Part shown: piece after piece, positions 1 to 8,536 of the stretch | Position numbering within the stretch: position 1 is the stretch's first letter | Layout: each line of letters begins with the position of its first letter | Assembly (NCBI GenBank): GCA_900540955.1 | Contig: UQIF01000005.1 | Span: 1 to 64,000, forward strand | Length of the DNA: 64,000 bases | Source: an uncultured Olsenella sp. | Lineage (GTDB): Bacteria > Actinomycetota > Coriobacteriia > Coriobacteriales > Atopobiaceae | Reading direction: 5' to 3' | The notes under the pieces: generated by a model | What the model saw: only the letters and a program-made list of their open reading frames with translations | Database searches by the model: none | Told to the model about the DNA's origin: nothing | Program-made: the position numbers and the translations under genes

Positions 1-2
1 AC

Positions 3-590
3 CCGCCGGCGCGCGTCGGCGCCCCCGTCGGCCTGCCCGAGCTGGCGGTCGAGCTCCGGGCGCGGGAGGGCACGGCCGCGCCCGACCCCGTCGCCTACTC
101 GTCGCCGGCGCCCCGGGGCTTCTCGTCGGGCGGCGCCGACGCGCAGAGGGTCGCCGACGCCGTGGTGACCGTGCTCCTGCGCGACATGCCGCCCGCCCGC
201 GCGCTCGTCGCGCGGGAGCTGGTCTACGGGTGCCTCACGTTCCTCAGGCACTGGCGCCCGTCCGGCGAGCTCGGGTCCCCGGCGCTCCTCGCGCTCGTCC
301 GTGAGGAGGCAGAGGGGCGCCTGCGCGCCCGCGTCGTCGCGGTCTGCGAGGGCCGGCCGCTCGACGGCGACGCCGCCCGCGGGGACGGGTGGCGCGGGCG
401 GAGGGGCGACCCCGCGCTGCGCACGGTCACCTGCGGCATCGAGCACGCCGGCGTCTCCCCGCGCGAGGACTCGGCGCTGCGGCGCCTGGCCTACTACTGG
501 CTCCTCGCCGGCGACGACGCTCGGGCGATCGCCCGCGAGGTCGCGGACAGGATCGAGCCCCTCGCGGGCGGGCCGGCGCCCGCCGACTAG
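3..590 (+). CDS. Unknown element protein, 5' end outside window
   Basis: The reading frame is open from the left window edge to a stop at 590, so the start lies outside the window and only the last 195 residues are seen. A GTG at 162 is an internal alternative start, but the frame upstream of it has the same composition and contains no stop. The visible part is rich in Ala, Arg and Glu and has a predicted helical centre around the residues ARALVARELVYGCLTFL. I do not recognise a family. A strong hairpin lies downstream at 715-752, and the relaxase gene converges on it from the other strand, so this is probably the last gene of a plus-strand unit of the mobile element. Confidence 0.6.
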   Translation, partial: PPARVGAPVGLPELAVELRAREGTAAPDPVAYSSPAPRGFSSGGADAQRVADAVVTVLLRDMPPARALVARELVYGCLTFLRHWRPSGELGSPALLALVREEAEGRLRARVVAVCEGRPLDGDAARGDGWRGRRGDPALRTVTCGIEHAGVSPREDSALRRLAYYWLLAGDDARAIAREVADRIEPLAGGPAPAD

Positions 591-714
591 GCGGCGGGCG
601 AGTGCCGCCCGGTCGGTCATCATTAAGGAGAAGGCCTAGGCCGGCGCCTGCCGCCACGACGCGATTGGGCACTGGGAGAAGCCTCCACAGGCTCGTCTGA
701 ACACCACCTTCGGC

Positions 715-752
715 GAGCGCCCGCCCCCGGATGATCCCGGGGGCGGGCGCTC
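715..752. terminator. Strong GC-rich hairpin between convergent genes
   Basis: A perfect 16-bp stem (715-730 with 737-752) closes a 6-nt loop, between a plus-strand gene ending at 590 and the minus-strand relaxase gene ending at 845. There is only a weak T-rich tail (TCGTCTTAT), so it may end transcription from either side less cleanly than a classic intrinsic terminator. Confidence 0.6.
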
Positions 753-844
753 TCGTCTTATGCCTTGCGCGGGATACCGCTTCACGGGCTTGGCGTCGCG
801 GAATCTCTCGGCCGTTGCCCGCCCCTCGGTCGGGCCTCTCTCGA

Positions 845-3145
845 TTACCTCTTCCGGGACCCGTGGTCCGGCGGGACCGGCACCGGGATGCGCACGGGGC
901 GCGGGGGCCTCCTGTCCTCGCCCACGGGGTCGGACAGGAATCGCTTTCTGTATACCTCGATGTACTCCTCGCGCTCGCGGGCGAGGTGCTCCTCGGCGTC
1001 GCGCGCGCGGGGTGCCGCGGCGTCCACGAACATCGGCGGGCCTCCCCTGCCGGAGCACGCGCAGGCCATGTCGACGCGCTCGAGCGGGCCGAGCTTGGCG
1101 CCGGAGATGGCCCCGCGGCGGGCGTAGAGGAAGTCGTCGACGCCGCCCATGGTGAGCCCGTCCCCGCGGGCCTTCACGGCCCCGACGAGCCTCCTGTCGG
1201 GAAGCCCCCGGCTCGTCGTGAGGAAGGCGGAGAGCCCCGCGGGGTCGCGCGAGAGCTCGGCGAGGTCGCGCTCGCCGATCACCTTCTGCTCGATGAGCGT
1301 GGCGAGGAGCCTCGCCTGGCTCGCCCTGGGAGGGGTGTGGTAGCGGTGGTCGCCGGCCTTGCGCGAGCGCTCCCTCTCGGCCTCGATCCGCTTCATCGCG
1401 GCGCGGGCGGCGGCCTGCTGCTCCGGGGTCTTGGGCGGCTTGCTCGCCACCTTCGGGCGGTGGTCGATCCGGTGGGGGTTCCTCTCCCGCGGGGCCTCGC
1501 CCGGGGCGTCGACCCTCGCCCCGCCGTCCTTGCCGAAGGAGATCTTCCCGTGGGTCGCCGGGCCGTAGAGCGTCACGTAGGTCAACTCGTATGTCCTGCG
1601 CGCGGACTGGATCGACTCGAGCTCGGCGCGCGCCTGCTCGAGCTCCTTGCCGAGCTCCCGTGACATCGCGCGGCAGAGCCTGAGCAGCGCGAGGGCCTTC
1701 TCCTCGTCCGTCGCGGACTCGAGCCCGGCGTGCGCGATGTAGGCAGAGCCGGTCCTGAGCCCGGCCTCCACGCGGGCGGAGAGCTCCTCGACGCGTGCCT
1801 CGAGGGTCTTGCGCTCGCGTCTCTCGGCGGGCGAGGAGAAGAGCCTGCCGGACGCCGCGGCGGAGAGCTCGGCGAGCCTCGCCGCGGCCTCGTCGCGCTC
1901 ACGGACGGCCTCGACGATGGCGAGCGCGCGGTCGGCGCCGGCCCTCATCCCGTCGACCTCAGACTCGGCGCGGGCGACGTTCTCCTCGAGGATCCGCACG
2001 CGCCGCATGAGCGCGCCGTGGTGCGTGATGCCAGCCGCGGAGAGCTCGGCGACCGCGTCGAGCACGCCGTCGATGCGGCGCAGGCGCGGGTTGAGGGCGC
2101 GGCGCTGGAGCGCCCAGTCCTCCATCGTGCGGTCGGCGGGAGCCCAGGGCGAGCCGGGCGCGTGGACGTTGTGGCGCCCGCGCAGGGCGCGCGCCGCGGG
2201 CGGGACGTAGGCGTCGCGTTCGGGCGCCCGGCGCCACATCGCGTCGAAGTCGACGCCCAGGCGCGTGCGGAGCGCGTCCTCGGTGTACTCGGCGCCGAGC
2301 TTGGCGGCGCGCACCCTCATGGTGTGCTCGCCGCCCTCCGGGTGGTGGAACACGAGGCCGCGTCCGCGCTTGGCGCTCTCGCGCGTGACGGTCACGCCGG
2401 TGGCGGCGAGGCGTTCGAGGAAGTCCTCCCAAGACGACGCAGCCTCGGCCGAGCGGTCGACGGCGCCGCGGATCTGCTCCTTCCAGGATCGCGAGCCGGC
2501 GGCGCGCTCCCACGCCTCGGTCTTGGCGCGCTGCTCGGATTCCTCGAGCCGCTGCCTCCATTCCTTGAACTGGGGGAGGTCCCGCAGGCCGTGCTCCTCG
2601 CAGATCCTCTGGAGCTTGTCCCACTGTCTGTAGATGTCCCCGTCGCTGACCTGGATCTTGTAGCCTGTCTTCGGGTGCACCGTGTTGACCACAACGTGGG
2701 CGTGCGTGATGCCGTTCTTGTTGTCATCATGCACCACGACGACGTGCTCGAACCCGGGGAACATCGCCTCGGCCCACTCGTCGGCGACGTCGGCGCACTC
2801 CTCGGCCGACACCTTGTCCTCGGGGTCGGGCGACACGATGAAGTGTCCGTAGGTTCTCTTGCTGTCCTTGCCGTAGCGCATGCGCGTGGCCTGCATCCGG
2901 GCTGCCCAGTTGTTCTCGTCCGCGGCGACGAGGCCGGGCGACGAGCGGAAGGCGCGAACCCGCGACTCTATGGCGCCGTGGCCGTGCTCGAGGTAGTCCT
3001 TGATCTGGCTCTTCGTGACGTCGTCGCCGAAGGCGAGGTAGTCCTGCAGCTCCTCGTTCGAGCGCCCGCGCCCGTCTTTCGTGCCGTCCCCCGACGACTT
3101 GCCGGGCTTCTTGTGGCCCCACCCGACGGTCTTAAGCATCGCCAT
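845..3145 (-). CDS. mobA: Relaxase / mobilization nuclease (MOBP-like, MobA)
   Basis: This 766-residue protein is a conjugative relaxase, which nicks one strand at oriT and pilots it into the recipient. The N-terminal 220 residues carry the relaxase domain: the metal-binding histidine motif reads THAHVVVNTVHP, preceded by FEHVVVVHDDNKNG, as in the PF03432-type family. The C-terminal two thirds is long, charged and helical with likely coiled-coil stretches. I chose the ATG at 3145 because GGGAG lies 8 nt upstream; ATGs at 3151 and 3160 are possible but poorly spaced. It follows mobC (start 3633) on the same strand and is downstream of the candidate oriT, the usual layout of a mobilization module. 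No type IV secretion genes are visible, so the element may be mobilizable rather than self-transmissible, though its left part is not seen. Confidence 0.85.
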   Translation of the reverse strand: MAMLKTVGWGHKKPGKSSGDGTKDGRGRSNEELQDYLAFGDDVTKSQIKDYLEHGHGAIESRVRAFRSSPGLVAADENNWAARMQATRMRYGKDSKRTYGHFIVSPDPEDKVSAEECADVADEWAEAMFPGFEHVVVVHDDNKNGITHAHVVVNTVHPKTGYKIQVSDGDIYRQWDKLQRICEEHGLRDLPQFKEWRQRLEESEQRAKTEAWERAAGSRSWKEQIRGAVDRSAEAASSWEDFLERLAATGVTVTRESAKRGRGLVFHHPEGGEHTMRVRAAKLGAEYTEDALRTRLGVDFDAMWRRAPERDAYVPPAARALRGRHNVHAPGSPWAPADRTMEDWALQRRALNPRLRRIDGVLDAVAELSAAGITHHGALMRRVRILEENVARAESEVDGMRAGADRALAIVEAVRERDEAAARLAELSAAASGRLFSSPAERRERKTLEARVEELSARVEAGLRTGSAYIAHAGLESATDEEKALALLRLCRAMSRELGKELEQARAELESIQSARRTYELTYVTLYGPATHGKISFGKDGGARVDAPGEAPRERNPHRIDHRPKVASKPPKTPEQQAAARAAMKRIEAERERSRKAGDHRYHTPPRASQARLLATLIEQKVIGERDLAELSRDPAGLSAFLTTSRGLPDRRLVGAVKARGDGLTMGGVDDFLYARRGAISGAKLGPLERVDMACACSGRGGPPMFVDAAAPRARDAEEHLAREREEYIEVYRKRFLSDPVGEDRRPPRPVRIPVPVPPDHGSRKR

Positions 3146-3204
3146 TTTCATCGCTCCCATCTATACGGGATCAGGTCGGTCCACGACTCCGTCGAGGAGA
3201 CGCG

Positions 3205-3633
3205 TCAATGTCTTGTCCGATTCAACGATTTATACGCTGACCCGATGCCGTCCATCGCCTTGCCGAGCTCCATCTCGCATCCGAAGGTGAACATTCGCAG
3301 GCGGTCGGCGGTCTCGATCAGCGCGTCGCGGACGTCCGGGTCGACGGCCTCGCGCGACTGCGTCTCGATCCTCGCCGCGGACCTCGCGATGCCGGACAGG
3401 CGCTCCGAGATCCTCTGGAGATTCTCGTAGTCGTCGTCGACGCTCCTCTTCGCGGCGACCGCGCCGCGGCCCTCCGGGCGCAGCGTCGACGAGACGATGT
3501 AGTCGGTCATCGTCATCCCCGCCTCGGAGGCGCGCAGGCGGAGTTCCTCGGCTTCTGCGGGGGTAAGCCTGATGTTCAGCTGGCTCCTGCGCTTCCGCCC
3601 CTTCATGTGGCTTCCGTCGTTCTTCTCAGTCAT
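3205..3633 (-). CDS. mobC: MobC-like relaxosome accessory protein
   Basis: A 142-residue protein with a basic N-terminus (MKGRKRRSQLNIRLTPAE) followed by a ribbon-helix-helix-like segment and the phrase GMTMTDYIVSSTLR, typical of MobC proteins that bind oriT and help the relaxase nick. The C-terminal half is helical. The ATG at 3633 is preceded by a purine-rich GGCAGGGA; an upstream in-frame start at 3687 exists but has no better site. It lies upstream of mobA with a 59-nt gap and begins about 70 nt from a palindrome (3698-3709) that is repeated upstream of the excisionase gene, suggesting shared control. Confidence 0.75.
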   Translation of the reverse strand: MTEKNDGSHMKGRKRRSQLNIRLTPAEAEELRLRASEAGMTMTDYIVSSTLRPEGRGAVAAKRSVDDDYENLQRISERLSGIARSAARIETQSREAVDPDVRDALIETADRLRMFTFGCEMELGKAMDGIGSAYKSLNRTRH

Positions 3634-3697
3634 AGTCCCTGCCTTTCTTATCCGGTAGGCAGGATGTTCCCCTAGACGGCTATACATTTAGGGGTGT

Positions 3698-3709
3698 TCC
3701 CGAACGGGA
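3698..3709. promoter_or_regulatory. Palindrome TCCCGAACGGGA upstream of mobC
   Basis: A perfect 12-bp palindrome, in the context GGGGTGTTCCCGAACGGGAC, sits about 70 nt upstream of the mobC start. The same palindrome with the same GGGGT prefix (one base differs) occurs at 40,993-41,004, about 78 nt upstream of the excisionase gene. Next to it a wider inverted repeat, CCCCTA (3670-3675) with TAGGGG (3689-3694), overlaps the same region. A shared operator for transfer and excision genes is the simplest reading. Confidence 0.5.
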
Positions 3710-3772
3710 CGGATGCCCCCTATGGGCATGCTTCTCTTCCCGGCGCAGCCGGCCAAGTTAGGGCAGAGCCCT

Positions 3773-3838
3773 GTATTTGTCAGCGGACCGGCCCGAAGGG
3801 CTGGGCGGCTAGACAAATACGACTCTTGCAACCCTCCC
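3773..3838. other. oriT: Candidate origin of transfer (oriT)
   Basis: A perfect 9-bp inverted repeat (GTATTTGTC at 3773-3781 and GACAAATAC at 3812-3820) encloses a second small hairpin (GCCC-GAA-GGGC) and is followed by the single-strand-like tract CGACTCTTGCAACCCTCC. Hairpin followed by a conserved nick region is the layout of MOBP/MOBQ origins, and the site lies between divergent mobC and a small DNA-binding gene. The nick position cannot be fixed from sequence alone. Confidence 0.5.
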
Positions 3839-3911
3839 TATATATCTGTGCACAAATAGCGAGGTTATGGGACAATAGAGCTGTTCAGGACAGGTGCTGA
3901 TTGGGGGAAAC

Positions 3912-4232
3912 ATGGGCCGCAGGAAGATGCCGCCGACCCGCGTGAAGGGCGTGAGGCTCTCAAAGGATCTGTGGGATGAGGTCGAGGCCGACGCTCGTAA
4001 GAGGGGCGTGAGTGCTAACGCGGAGGCCGCCCGCAGAATCGAAAGCGCGCCTCACCGCCAGGCGTCCCCGGGGTCGCGTGTGCGGGTTCAGGCGGACTCG
4101 CTCGACGCCTGCGTCGCCGCCACGCTCGCGCTGGCGGGTTGCGGCCTGCTCGCGACCCGGCCGCCCGCGAAGTCGGGGGACGGCGGCTGGGAGTGCGCCG
4201 TGGAAGCGCCGCGCGACGGCGCCGAGGGCTGA
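3912..4232 (+). CDS. Small ribbon-helix-helix-like DNA-binding protein
   Basis: A 106-residue protein. Its first 50 residues (KGVRLSKDLWDEVEADARKR, then GVSANAEAARRIES) fit a CopG/Arc-type ribbon-helix-helix fold, a short strand that reads DNA followed by two helices. The rest is low in complexity and may be disordered. The start ATG at 3912 has GGGGGAAA upstream. It is divergent from mobC across the candidate oriT, so it could be a second relaxosome protein or a repressor of the transfer genes. A strong terminator follows at 4436-4490. Confidence 0.6.
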   Translation: MGRRKMPPTRVKGVRLSKDLWDEVEADARKRGVSANAEAARRIESAPHRQASPGSRVRVQADSLDACVAATLALAGCGLLATRPPAKSGDGGWECAVEAPRDGAEG

Positions 4233-4435
4233 GCCCGACGGCGGCAGGCCGGGCGTCGGGCACGGCGTCGAACGCCTTGATTGGTCGCCGTGCCCGCGCG
4301 TCGGAGGACGCCGAAGTGCTCGGCGACGTGGCCCCCGTGGGCGGCGCAAGGTCTGCGAGGACAAGGCGCACCAAGGCCGAAACGGCTGCCGACTCTCGCA
4401 CGTTAGATGGCGAAGAGGTTAAGAATTAGATACGC

Positions 4436-4490
4436 GAGCAAATAACAAACCCGTCGCGGGACGAAGCCGCGGCGGGTTTGTTATTTGCTC
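4436..4490. terminator. Long bidirectional terminator hairpin
   Basis: Two perfect 18-bp arms (GAGCAAATAACAAACCCG at 4436 and its complement ending at 4490) enclose a GC-rich loop region. The A/T-rich outer part gives a T-rich tail on both strands. The stretch 4233-4584 holds no other recognisable gene. A short open frame to 4429 reads out of the upstream gene region but has no domain. Confidence 0.75.
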
Positions 4491-4584
4491 GGTTGCGGGC
4501 GCTGGGCCCGTTGGGTTTTATTGCCCCACGTGGGCGCGGGGCGTTACGGTGGGCGTCGGCGCTGGAACGCGGCCGACATAAATA

Positions 4585-4920
4585 CTAGAAGGGAATATCC
4601 TCGTCGTACACGTCGGCCGGCGGCGGCGTCTGTTGTCTCGACGAGGGCGCCGGGGCGGCGTAGACGGGCTGCGCGGGGATCTCTACGCGGCCGCCCGCCC
4701 CCTCGTAGCCGGTGATGGCCACGGTTCCCGGCTCTCGCTGCTCGTAGACGATGCCGTCGGAGGTCGTTGCCGCGACCGCGACCTGGGCGGGAAGCCCCAG
4801 GGGCATCGGTGCGCCAAGGACGATCGCCAGGGCAACGAGCTGAGCCGCGAGAATCCATCGCAGGCGTCCAAGAAGAGACGGTCGGCTCTTGAGGCTGGCG
4901 GGGTTCGTGCGATCGGTCAT
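4585..4920 (-). CDS. Secreted BspA-like N-terminus fused to an SSB-type C-terminal tail
   Basis: A 111-residue protein that appears to be a chimera. Residues 1-55 form a signal peptide (basic start, hydrophobic WILAAQLVALAIVLGAP, cleavage near VAVAA). Residues 57-83 (DGIVYEQREPGTVAITGYEG) match the opening of leucine-rich BspA-like surface proteins of gut Actinobacteria and Firmicutes. The last 27 residues (PVYAAPAPSSR to DVYDEDIPF) look like the Pro-rich linker and acidic tip of single-stranded DNA-binding protein. The ATG at 4920 follows GGCGGAG. A deletion joining a surface-protein gene to the end of ssb would give this product. I do not think it works as an SSB, because the OB fold is absent. 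Confidence 0.55.
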   Translation of the reverse strand: MTDRTNPASLKSRPSLLGRLRWILAAQLVALAIVLGAPMPLGLPAQVAVAATTSDGIVYEQREPGTVAITGYEGAGGRVEIPAQPVYAAPAPSSRQQTPPPADVYDEDIPF

Positions 4921-4977
4921 GGCTGCTCCGCCCATGCGGGGATTTGGGAAAGGCGACCTTATTGGTAGAGGGGCTTC

Positions 4978-5577
4978 TTAGCCCTCGAGCGCGGCGATCA
5001 TGGCAGCGCTGAACGCCTCGAGATCCGCCGGACGGCGCGAGGTGATGAGCCTCCAGCCGTTCGCGTCGTCCACGTGGCACTCCTCATCGAGCCAGGTCGC
5101 GCCCGCGTGCTCAAGGTCGACGCGGATGTAGCGGCAGCTCGTCATCGTCTTGCCCTGGAGCACGTCGGCGTTCACGAGGACCCAGGGGCCATGGCACACC
5201 GCCGCGATTGGCTTGCCGGCCACGGCGAAATCCTGCGCCAGCTTGTGGGCCTCGGGGCGCACGCGCAGGCGGTCGACGTTCACGGTGCCCCCGGGGATCA
5301 CAAGGAGGTCGAAGTCGCGAGCGTCCACGTCCTCGAGTCCGCAATCAGGCGCGTAGTGAATGCCCTCATGCTGGTCGTGGACCACGCAGTCCGCCGGATC
5401 GGGGTAGCTCGCGCCCGCCACGGTCACCTGGACCCCGGCGGCGCGAAGGTCCTCGACGGGACGGGTGAGCTCGGGTTCCTCGATGCCAAAAGAGGCGATG
5501 ATCACGAGGGCGCGCTTCTGAGAGAGGCCCTTCTTTGCGGGGGCCTGACCAGAGACCTGCCGTGCGGAATCTGACAT
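4978..5577 (-). CDS. DJ-1/PfpI family protein (class I amidotransferase-like)
   Basis: A 199-residue cytoplasmic protein of the DJ-1/PfpI superfamily. The nucleophile elbow is visible as AVCHGPWVL (Cys near residue 129), with the family phrases LLVIPGGTVNVDRLR and RALVIIASFGIEEPEL. Members include deglycase/hydratase-like stress proteins and PfpI proteases; the exact reaction cannot be told. The ATG at 5577 has AAGGAG 7 nt upstream. The N-terminal 20 residues before the fold are longer than usual. It is a single-gene unit on the minus strand and looks like a stress-related passenger of the element. Confidence 0.85.
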   Translation of the reverse strand: MSDSARQVSGQAPAKKGLSQKRALVIIASFGIEEPELTRPVEDLRAAGVQVTVAGASYPDPADCVVHDQHEGIHYAPDCGLEDVDARDFDLLVIPGGTVNVDRLRVRPEAHKLAQDFAVAGKPIAAVCHGPWVLVNADVLQGKTMTSCRYIRVDLEHAGATWLDEECHVDDANGWRLITSRRPADLEAFSAAMIAALEG

Positions 5578-6519
5578 ATGGATGCTCCTTATATGACGGG
5601 ACGGACGCTCCGGGCGAGGATCCGCAAGCGGCGGCGAGCCTGGAACGGATTTATTTCCTTGCAGCTTAGTACTGTACCAGCAAGTCCACTAACCGTGTCA
5701 CCTGACCGGCTCCAAAACCCGATAGGGCTAAACAAGACTCTTGACCAGCGGTTTGTTTGAAACCAAGTTGTCAGGAAAGCGCGGATTCCTGCTTCGTAGA
5801 CTCCCCGCTCGCGCGGTTTCTCATGAGTCTCCACAGGTGTAGATTCCGACCCTGGCGGCCGTATGGGGCCATTGTCCCATACGGCCGCAAGCCCGCGCGA
5901 GAAACTCGTCGCGTCAACCTTGGCGCGATCCCAGCCGCCATCGTCGGTGCCAACCACCGCCCCTCGCTCTTGTTGCGTCCACGCGTGCATGGCACGCATG
6001 CTGTGCCTCGTCGCGGACAACTAGTCCCGCCGCCGGAGGCGCGACGGAGAGGCCGCGTGACGCCCCCGATCGATGCGCATGCTCACGGGGTCGTGGGCGG
6101 GCTCATGAGCTCGACGTCGTCGGCGACGACGCGAAGACGGCTGCGATGGGTGCCGTCGGACGCCTGCCATGACTCGTGGCGGAGCCTTCTATCGACGGCG
6201 ACCTTAGGCCCTTTTAATATCAATCTGTTAAGCGCCGCGCCGCGGGCGCCGAAGACGGCGCATCTGAGGGGGCGGGGCGAGGAAGCGCGGCTGGTGGGCG
6301 CCGACTGCGGTTGGCCATGCGGGCTGGGCCGGATAAGGTTCCTCTTGCCCTTCACGACGACCCCTTGCATCGCATGTGCACGTGCTGGTAGACTGCCTTT
6401 CGCCCGTATTGCTCGGGTCATTTTATCCAGAGTCGGGGTAGAGAGTTGGCTCGATGATCCCGACACCAACCGGCCGAGAGGCACGGTGGTCCTGCCAGCA
6501 TCGATGAAAGGGGTCCAAC
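5578..6519. other. 940-bp stretch without a convincing gene; perfect hairpin at 5855-5888
   Basis: Several frames are open here on both strands, but none has a ribosome site, a family resemblance or steady codon use. The clear structure is a perfect 13-bp hairpin (5855-5867 with 5876-5888, arm GCGGCCGTATGGG) with an 8-nt loop and no T-tract. The part next to 5577 should hold the pfpI promoter. Near 6,500 a ribosome site for the next gene is visible. Confidence 0.5.
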
Positions 6520-6942
6520 ATGGACGATTTCTCCGTGCGCGAAGAGCACGACTTCCACAACCTGACTGTCAAGCCGAGGCGCATGCACCTTCTCGATGAG
6601 CCGAGCGGATACGTCTCGGCGCTTGCCAAGGATTGTCTCGCCCACCAGATGCGCTTCTCCGTGGGGAGGCTTGAGAGCGAGCTTCTCGCCGAGGGCACGC
6701 CCCACGTGTTGCAGATTGCCTTTGAGGGCGGCGACGACCGCACGCCCGCTATCTGGACGCTCTACGCCGATGGGGACGCCGTTGCCCACGGCACGGGCGA
6801 GTTCGCGCACGAGTGCTTCTGCGAGAGCGCTACGGGGTTCCTCGACGCGTGTCGGGCCGCCGTCCACGCCGCGCCCCTTCCCGTATGGAGCGGTCGCGAG
6901 TACGAGATGCTTCATGCTGCGAGGAAGATAGCTGCTTTGTAA
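6520..6942 (+). CDS. Hypothetical protein, 140 residues
   Basis: I do not recognise this protein. It has a good start (AAAGGGG 5 nt before the ATG), steady GC-rich codon use and a mixed alpha/beta look with acidic residues: phrases include VLQIAFEGGDDRTPAIWTLY and ESATGFLDACRAAV. It has no signal peptide or membrane segment. It stands alone between a gene-poor stretch and the broken integrase at 7.2 kb, so it may be part of the older element's remnant. Confidence 0.55.
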   Translation: MDDFSVREEHDFHNLTVKPRRMHLLDEPSGYVSALAKDCLAHQMRFSVGRLESELLAEGTPHVLQIAFEGGDDRTPAIWTLYADGDAVAHGTGEFAHECFCESATGFLDACRAAVHAAPLPVWSGREYEMLHAARKIAAL

Positions 6943-7219
6943 TACGTACGTGATCCGCCGGCGAGTTGGGACGGCGCTCTTTGAATTTTGCTGGTCCGCT
7001 AAGCTGCTAAGTTGGGGCTGTCGGTCTTCGGGTTTGAGAGAGTTGCGGGTGCTTGGTCTCTTCGGGCGCGGAATCTCTTCGTGAGCTCTGGCGAGATTGC
7101 CTTGCAGCCTGACGCTGCCGGGTGTCGGCTGCCGGCCGCATTCGGTGCCTTGCGGTAACCGGCTGCGGCGAGAATGGTCACCGCCCAAGTGCCCGGAGAC
7201 GACGCGTGATGGTGTGGGC

Positions 7220-7826
7220 GACCCGGACGACCCAAGCACGAAGGGCCCAGAGCGGCGGGCACTGGAGCTGGCGGAAGCGACCGGGCTTCGCACGGAACGG
7301 CCTCGACTAATGGCGTCGGCGTGTGGCGGCTTCGGGCTGCTCTACTGGACGGGCATCCGCTGCGGCGAGCTCCTGGCGCTCACTCCGTCCGACTTCATGC
7401 TGGATAGCTCGCGGCTGCGCATCAACAAGTCGTACCAGAGCCTCCGCGGCGTGGACACCGTGACCGACCCCAAGACGCCCAAGTCGGCGCGCACGATCGT
7501 CATGTCCGCCTTCCTGCGCGACGAGATGGCGGACTTCATCGAGCCGCGCGACGACGTCGCCCCGACGAGCGCCTATTCGCCGTGACCAAGCACTTCCTGA
7601 CCCACGAGATGGAGCGAGGGCGCAAGGCTTCGGGCGTGAAGCGCATCCGCATACACGACATACGCCACAGCCACGTGAGCCTGCCGATCGAGATGGGCTT
7701 CTCCGCGCTGGCCATCGCCGGGCGCATTGGCCACGAGGCGGTAGACATCACCTACCGCTACGCGCGCCTGTTCCCACGAAGCAGGACGAGATGGCAGCCG
7801 CGCTCGACGGGGCGAGGGGGGGGTAA
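7220..7826 (+). pseudogene. Broken tyrosine recombinase (integrase remnant)
   Basis: The catalytic half of a phage-type integrase is split over three frames. The first piece has the first active-site Arg (LLYWTGIRCGELLALTPSDF), the second has the His-x-x-Arg box (RIHDIRHSHVSLPIEMGF) and the second His (IAGRIGHEAVDITYRYA), and the last short piece (TKQDEMAAALDGARGG) ends at a TAA at 7824-7826. Frame changes fall near 7560 and 7770. The N-terminal arm and core-binding domains are missing or unrecognisable, so the left limit is approximate. It ends 6 nt before the MobC-like gene, so it was probably the integrase of an older integrative element. Confidence 0.75.
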
Positions 7827-7831
7827 GAAGG

Positions 7832-8536
7832 ATGCCGTGCGGGAACAGCGCCCGCAAGCGCAGCAAGACGATGACGTTTCTCTGCACGCCCGAGGAGCAC
7901 AAGCTCATATACGAGATGGCAGCTTGGAGCGGCATGAGCAGGCAGGACTACATCATCGCCAAGCTCACCGATACCCAGATTGAGGTGAGGCCCTCTGTGA
8001 GCGTACGAAAGGCGCTGAAGGACTCGATGGCGGAGTTGGTCAAGGAGGTGCACCTGGCGGTCTCCTACGGCGAGCTGAGCGAGTCCCTGCAGCAGAGGCT
8101 CGGGTACGTGATGAGGCTCTTCGTGGCGCTCGGCGAGGGGACTGACGTGCCAACGGTAGAGACATCGCCACGAACCACCCCTTTGGAAGAGTCGGTGGCA
8201 ACCGTAATGGGTGCAGAATCCAACACTGCGAGCATTTTCGGAATGGGGCGCAGACAACGTCTAAAGCCCAAGCTCGGCAATCAGCTTCTTCATGGTGAGG
8301 GCCCATTCGAGCTGCTCGGATATGAACCTCGGCCAGGCGGTCTCGTTGTTCTTGATCTTGCAGCCGTCTTTGTAGAAGCGAAGCCCCGAAGCCTTCTTGG
8401 CGTCGAAGGGTGTGGCCGCAAGGCCGAGACGTTCTTCAAACAAATCGGTGTTGTCGATGGCCTTGTGGCCGATTTCCTTGTCGTCGGGTGCGTAGAACTC
8501 GATGCCGATGCGGCCGTGCTGCGTGTCTATGAGTAA
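7832..8536 (+). pseudogene. MobC-like protein, 3' end replaced by antisense DNA of the BREX cargo
   Basis: The first ~140 residues form a MobC/ribbon-helix-helix-like mobilization protein (KTMTFLCTPEEHKLIYEMAA, then GMSRQDYIIAKLTD). From about position 8255 the frame continues on the antisense strand of the DUF4268 gene that ends at 8261, so the last ~90 residues have no meaning of their own. The start ATG at 7832 has AAGAAGG upstream and follows the integrase remnant by 5 nt. The simplest history is that the BREX island inserted into, or recombined with, this gene and cut off its end. Whether a shortened MobC is still made is unknown. Confidence 0.6.

Noticed and set aside
731..3430. Long plus-strand open frames opposite the relaxase and mobC genes
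   Set aside because: They are antisense shadows caused by high GC; the minus-strand relaxase has clear motifs.
5757..6599. Long plus-strand open frame of 280 residues
   Set aside because: It has no ribosome site, Arg/Ser/Pro-rich nonsense-like composition and overlaps the well-supported start of the 6,520 gene.
8261..8536. Real C-terminal extension of the MobC-like protein
   Set aside because: This part is the exact antisense of the DUF4268 gene end and has no independent pattern.
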